Below, piece by piece: positions 4,872-6,771 of a DNA stretch of 6,771 nucleotides. The first letter of the stretch is position 1; each line of letters begins with the position of its first letter. A program made the translations under genes and the position numbers. The DNA is from Micrococcales bacterium (GTDB lineage Bacteria > Actinomycetota > Actinomycetes > Actinomycetales > Dermatophilaceae): assembly GCA_003157445.1 (NCBI GenBank), contig PMJN01000117.1, positions 1 to 6,771 on the forward strand, read 5' to 3'. Under the pieces are notes generated by a model, which was not told the origin of the DNA, did not search any database, and saw only the letters and a program-made list of their open reading frames with translations.

Positions 4872-6337
4872 CGGGCGCCTCCGAGCTGGGTGGCAGCGGT
4901 CTGGAAGAGGTTGAGCAGCGGGCCGACGGTCAGGCCCAGGACGAGGCTCAGGATGACGCCGGCGACGAGGGCCGCGGCGACCGAGCGTGGCACGACGATT
5001 GCCGGTGACCCCGCCCCTGGTGTGCCGAGCATCATCGCGCTGCCGTTGCGCACTAGGGCGGCGAAGGCGATAACCACGAACAGCAGCGCGGCACCCAGCA
5101 CCCATCCGAGGCCGGCGCCGGCCATGGAACGGGAGATGGACAGCTCGCTGGCGAACATGGCGAACGGTGGAAGTCCCAGTAGGATCGCCAGCCCGACCAG
5201 GAAGGTGATGCCGACCATCGGGGAACGGGTCAGTACGCCCTTGACGTCGCTGATCCGGGTGGAGTCGTGGGCGGCCTGCAGCTGTCCGGAGCCGAGGAAC
5301 ACCAGCGTCTTGGCAATCCCGTGTGCCAGTACGTGCAGCAGCAGGGCGGCGATGGCCAGTTTGGTCCCGACTGCTGCGGCGACCGCGACCAGGCCCATGT
5401 TCTCCATCGAGGAGTAGGCCAGCATCCGCTTGAAGTCAGTCTGAACCAAGAGCAGTGAGGCGGCGATCAGCAAGGTGAGCAGTCCCACGACGATCAGGCC
5501 GTTGCGCATGAACTTAATGCCCACGGTCAGGTCCACTACGGACTTGACGCGTAGCAGCGCATAGAACGCCACGGACAGCAGCACCCCGCTCATCAACGCT
5601 GAGACCGGTGCCGGCGCCTGGCTGTGGGCGTCGGCCAGCCATGTGTGGAACGGGACGAGGCCGGCCTTGGCGCCGTATCCCAACAGCAACAGCCCTGCGG
5701 CCAGTCTGGTTACCGCCGGGTCCAGCCGGTTGGCATGGGCCAGCAGCACGTCGATATTGAGGGCGTTGGCGCTGGTTGCGCCGGCATGCAGGCTGGCGAA
5801 GTACAGCAGAACGGTCCCCAGGAACGCGAGCGCGATCCCGACCGAGCAGATGACGACGTACTTCCAGGTGGCTTCCAGGGCGGCGCGGGTCCGGTGGTGT
5901 CCGACCAGGAATGCGGTGGCTACGGTCGTGGCTTCGATGGCCACCCACATCACACCGATGTTGTTGGCCAGGACCGCTGATGCCATCGCGGCCAGGAAGA
6001 TCGGGACCAGGACGCCGTAGAGGTTGGCGCCCTTGGCGTCGGTGTGTCCGTGGGCGAGCTCTGCGTCGATGTAACCGACGCTCGCCAAGGTTGCCAGGGT
6101 GCCGACGGTGCCGATGACGATCAGCATGGTGATGGTCATCGAGTCGGCCCGGAACAGGTCCAAGATGCTGAAACGCACCCCGGGTCGGCGGTTGAAGCCG
6201 AGGATGACGCCGCTGACGAGCACGGCGAAGGCGGCCAGGACGGTCACCCACGAGGTTAGCCTTCGCCAGCCGAAGATGATGGCAACGGCCGCGGCGGTAA
6301 GGGGAGCGACTATGGGTAGGAGCAACAGGAAGTTCAT
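4868..6337 (-). CDS. hycQ: HycQ: HyfF/NuoN-like proton antiporter membrane subunit
   Basis: This 489-residue, very hydrophobic protein probably has about 14 transmembrane helices. It starts at ATG 6337-6335, which shares its A with the hycP stop (TGATG), and ends with TGA at 4868-4870 inside the hycE start. It belongs to the antiporter-like family shared by complex I NuoL/M/N, Mrp antiporters and hydrogenase-4 HyfB/D/F. The charged residues expected of a proton path are present: Glu135 in WVAIEATT, Lys159 in ATWKY, Lys224 in GAKAGLVPFHTWLADAH (with His231 and Asp236), Lys303 in DFKRMLAYSS, and Lys343 in IAKTLVF. The channel therefore looks intact even though the HycE active site is not. It lacks the long lateral helix extension of NuoL, consistent with the HyfF/NuoN type. 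Length matches that recalled for mycobacterial HycQ (Rv0086). It would couple redox chemistry in the peripheral arm to proton or sodium movement. Confidence 0.92.
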   Translation of the reverse strand: MNFLLLLPIVAPLTAAAVAIIFGWRRLTSWVTVLAAFAVLVSGVILGFNRRPGVRFSILDLFRADSMTITMLIVIGTVGTLATLASVGYIDAELAHGHTDAKGANLYGVLVPIFLAAMASAVLANNIGVMWVAIEATTVATAFLVGHHRTRAALEATWKYVVICSVGIALAFLGTVLLYFASLHAGATSANALNIDVLLAHANRLDPAVTRLAAGLLLLGYGAKAGLVPFHTWLADAHSQAPAPVSALMSGVLLSVAFYALLRVKSVVDLTVGIKFMRNGLIVVGLLTLLIAASLLLVQTDFKRMLAYSSMENMGLVAVAAAVGTKLAIAALLLHVLAHGIAKTLVFLGSGQLQAAHDSTRISDVKGVLTRSPMVGITFLVGLAILLGLPPFAMFASELSISRSMAGAGLGWVLGAALLFVVIAFAALVRNGSAMMLGTPGAGSPAIVVPRSVAAALVAGVILSLVLGLTVGPLLNLFQTAATQLGGAR

Positions 6338-6771
6338 CAGCCGCGCAGCTCCCGCAACTGGTCGAGGTCGGTGCCACCGAAGGTGGCTCGCATGTGTCCG
6401 GTGAGCAGGCCCAGCACGAGCACGGCGAAGAGCACGTCCAGCGATGCGCCGAGCTCCACGATGAGGGGGACCCCTGCGGTGATCAGGAACGCGGTGGCTG
6501 CGATGCCGTTGTCCAGCATCATGAAGCCGACCGCCTGGGACACGGCACGGCGCCGGATGACCATGACGAAGACGGCAATCAGGATCACGGCGAAGCTGGC
6601 CGGGACGGCGCGGGTGGCTGGGGTGGGGTCCAGCGCGATGATGGGCCGGGTCACTGCGTAGGCCAGGATCGTCAGGGCGGCGGTGATCAGAAGTGAGGTG
6701 GTGGTGTTGACCAGTGGCCTGCTTTCACGGCGTTCGTCGACCTCGGTGCCGACGGCTCGGGCGAGCAGAAG
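6337..6771 (-). CDS. hycP: HycP: HyfE-like membrane subunit (5' end outside window)
   Basis: The minus-strand frame is open from the right edge and ends with TGA at 6337-6339, giving 144 visible residues. Mycobacterial HycP is recalled as about 220 residues, so roughly a third is missing. An internal GTG at 6654 should not be taken as the start, because the coding character and hydrophobic pattern continue upstream ([20 protein letters not shown], then [19 protein letters not shown]). About four transmembrane helices are visible. [19 protein letters not shown] followed by [10 protein letters not shown] resembles the HyfE/NuoK-like small antiporter subunit. The expected Glu of the first helix pair appears as Asp in LDNG, while the Glu in VELG is kept. 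In group 4 hydrogenases HyfE packs against the antiporter subunits. The TGATG overlap with hycQ implies coupled translation. The promoter and the remaining partners (HycD-like anchor, 4Fe-4S small subunit) should lie beyond the right edge. Confidence 0.87.
   Translation of the reverse strand, partial: LLLARAVGTEVDERRESRPLVNTTTSLLITAALTILAYAVTRPIIALDPTPATRAVPASFAVILIAVFVMVIRRRAVSQAVGFMMLDNGIAATAFLITAGVPLIVELGASLDVLFAVLVLGLLTGHMRATFGGTDLDQLRELRG

Noticed and set aside
4872..5105. N-terminal extension of hycE by 78 codons
   Set aside because: It lies inside the hycQ coding sequence in another frame, has low-complexity basic character, and the ATGA overlap with a GGAGG site gives a much better start at 4871.
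5514..6377. Minus-strand open frame of 287 codons in another frame of hycQ and hycP
   Set aside because: Arg-, Pro- and Gly-rich sequence overlapping the clear membrane proteins; a typical out-of-frame shadow.
1..6771. CRISPR array, integron attC site or intact insertion sequence
   Set aside because: No regularly spaced direct repeats were seen, neither hairpin carries a recognisable RYYYAAC/GTTRRRY core pair, and no transposase with a catalytic domain is present.

Overview
The window is high-GC DNA with actinobacterial character. Three things point there: a C-terminal fragment typical of mycothiol-dependent maleylpyruvate isomerase-family proteins, strongly G/C-ending codons, GTG and TTG starts, and a hydrogenase-like cluster whose order matches the hycP-hycQ-hycE block recalled from Mycobacterium (Rv0085-Rv0087). 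The left half (1-3341) is a loose patchwork of single genes and apparent remnants separated by sizeable gaps. The right half (3342-6771) is a tightly packed minus-strand operon.

Left half, in order. At 1-208 is the end of a mycothiol-dependent maleylpyruvate isomerase-family protein. At 344-568 is a small, doubtful ORF that resembles the zinc-ribbon start of a transposase, and its end lies in a large imperfect hairpin (509-566). At 649-1164 (minus) is an Imm-5-like putative immunity protein. A gap of about 570 bases follows, holding a long two-part inverted repeat (1288-1334) and a possible small minus-strand gene or gene remnant (1419-1694). At 1734-2513 is a double-domain VOC/glyoxalase-like protein whose start is set by a GGAGG ribosome site. 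At 2633-3076 is a small HNH-like zinc protein that lacks the usual catalytic His and may be read from a leaderless promoter.

Right half, transcribed right to left. hycP (HyfE-like, cut by the window edge), hycQ (HyfF/NuoN-like antiporter subunit) and hycE (fused NuoC/NuoD-like large subunit) overlap at their stop/start codons, so they are probably translationally coupled. A hairpin followed by a T-rich stretch ends the operon at about 3297-3322. Together they would form part of a membrane complex related to group 4 [NiFe] hydrogenases and complex I. The small subunit, the HycD-like membrane anchor and any regulator would lie beyond the right edge.

The main point of interest is that HycE has lost all four Ni-Fe cysteine ligands (L1 reads RISGDTSAGH, and its last residues are SFNLSYAGNDL). 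The complex therefore cannot be a conventional hydrogenase. It belongs with the energy-converting hydrogenase-related (Ehr) type complexes, whose substrate is largely unknown. I found no CRISPR array, tRNA, rRNA or intact mobile element.
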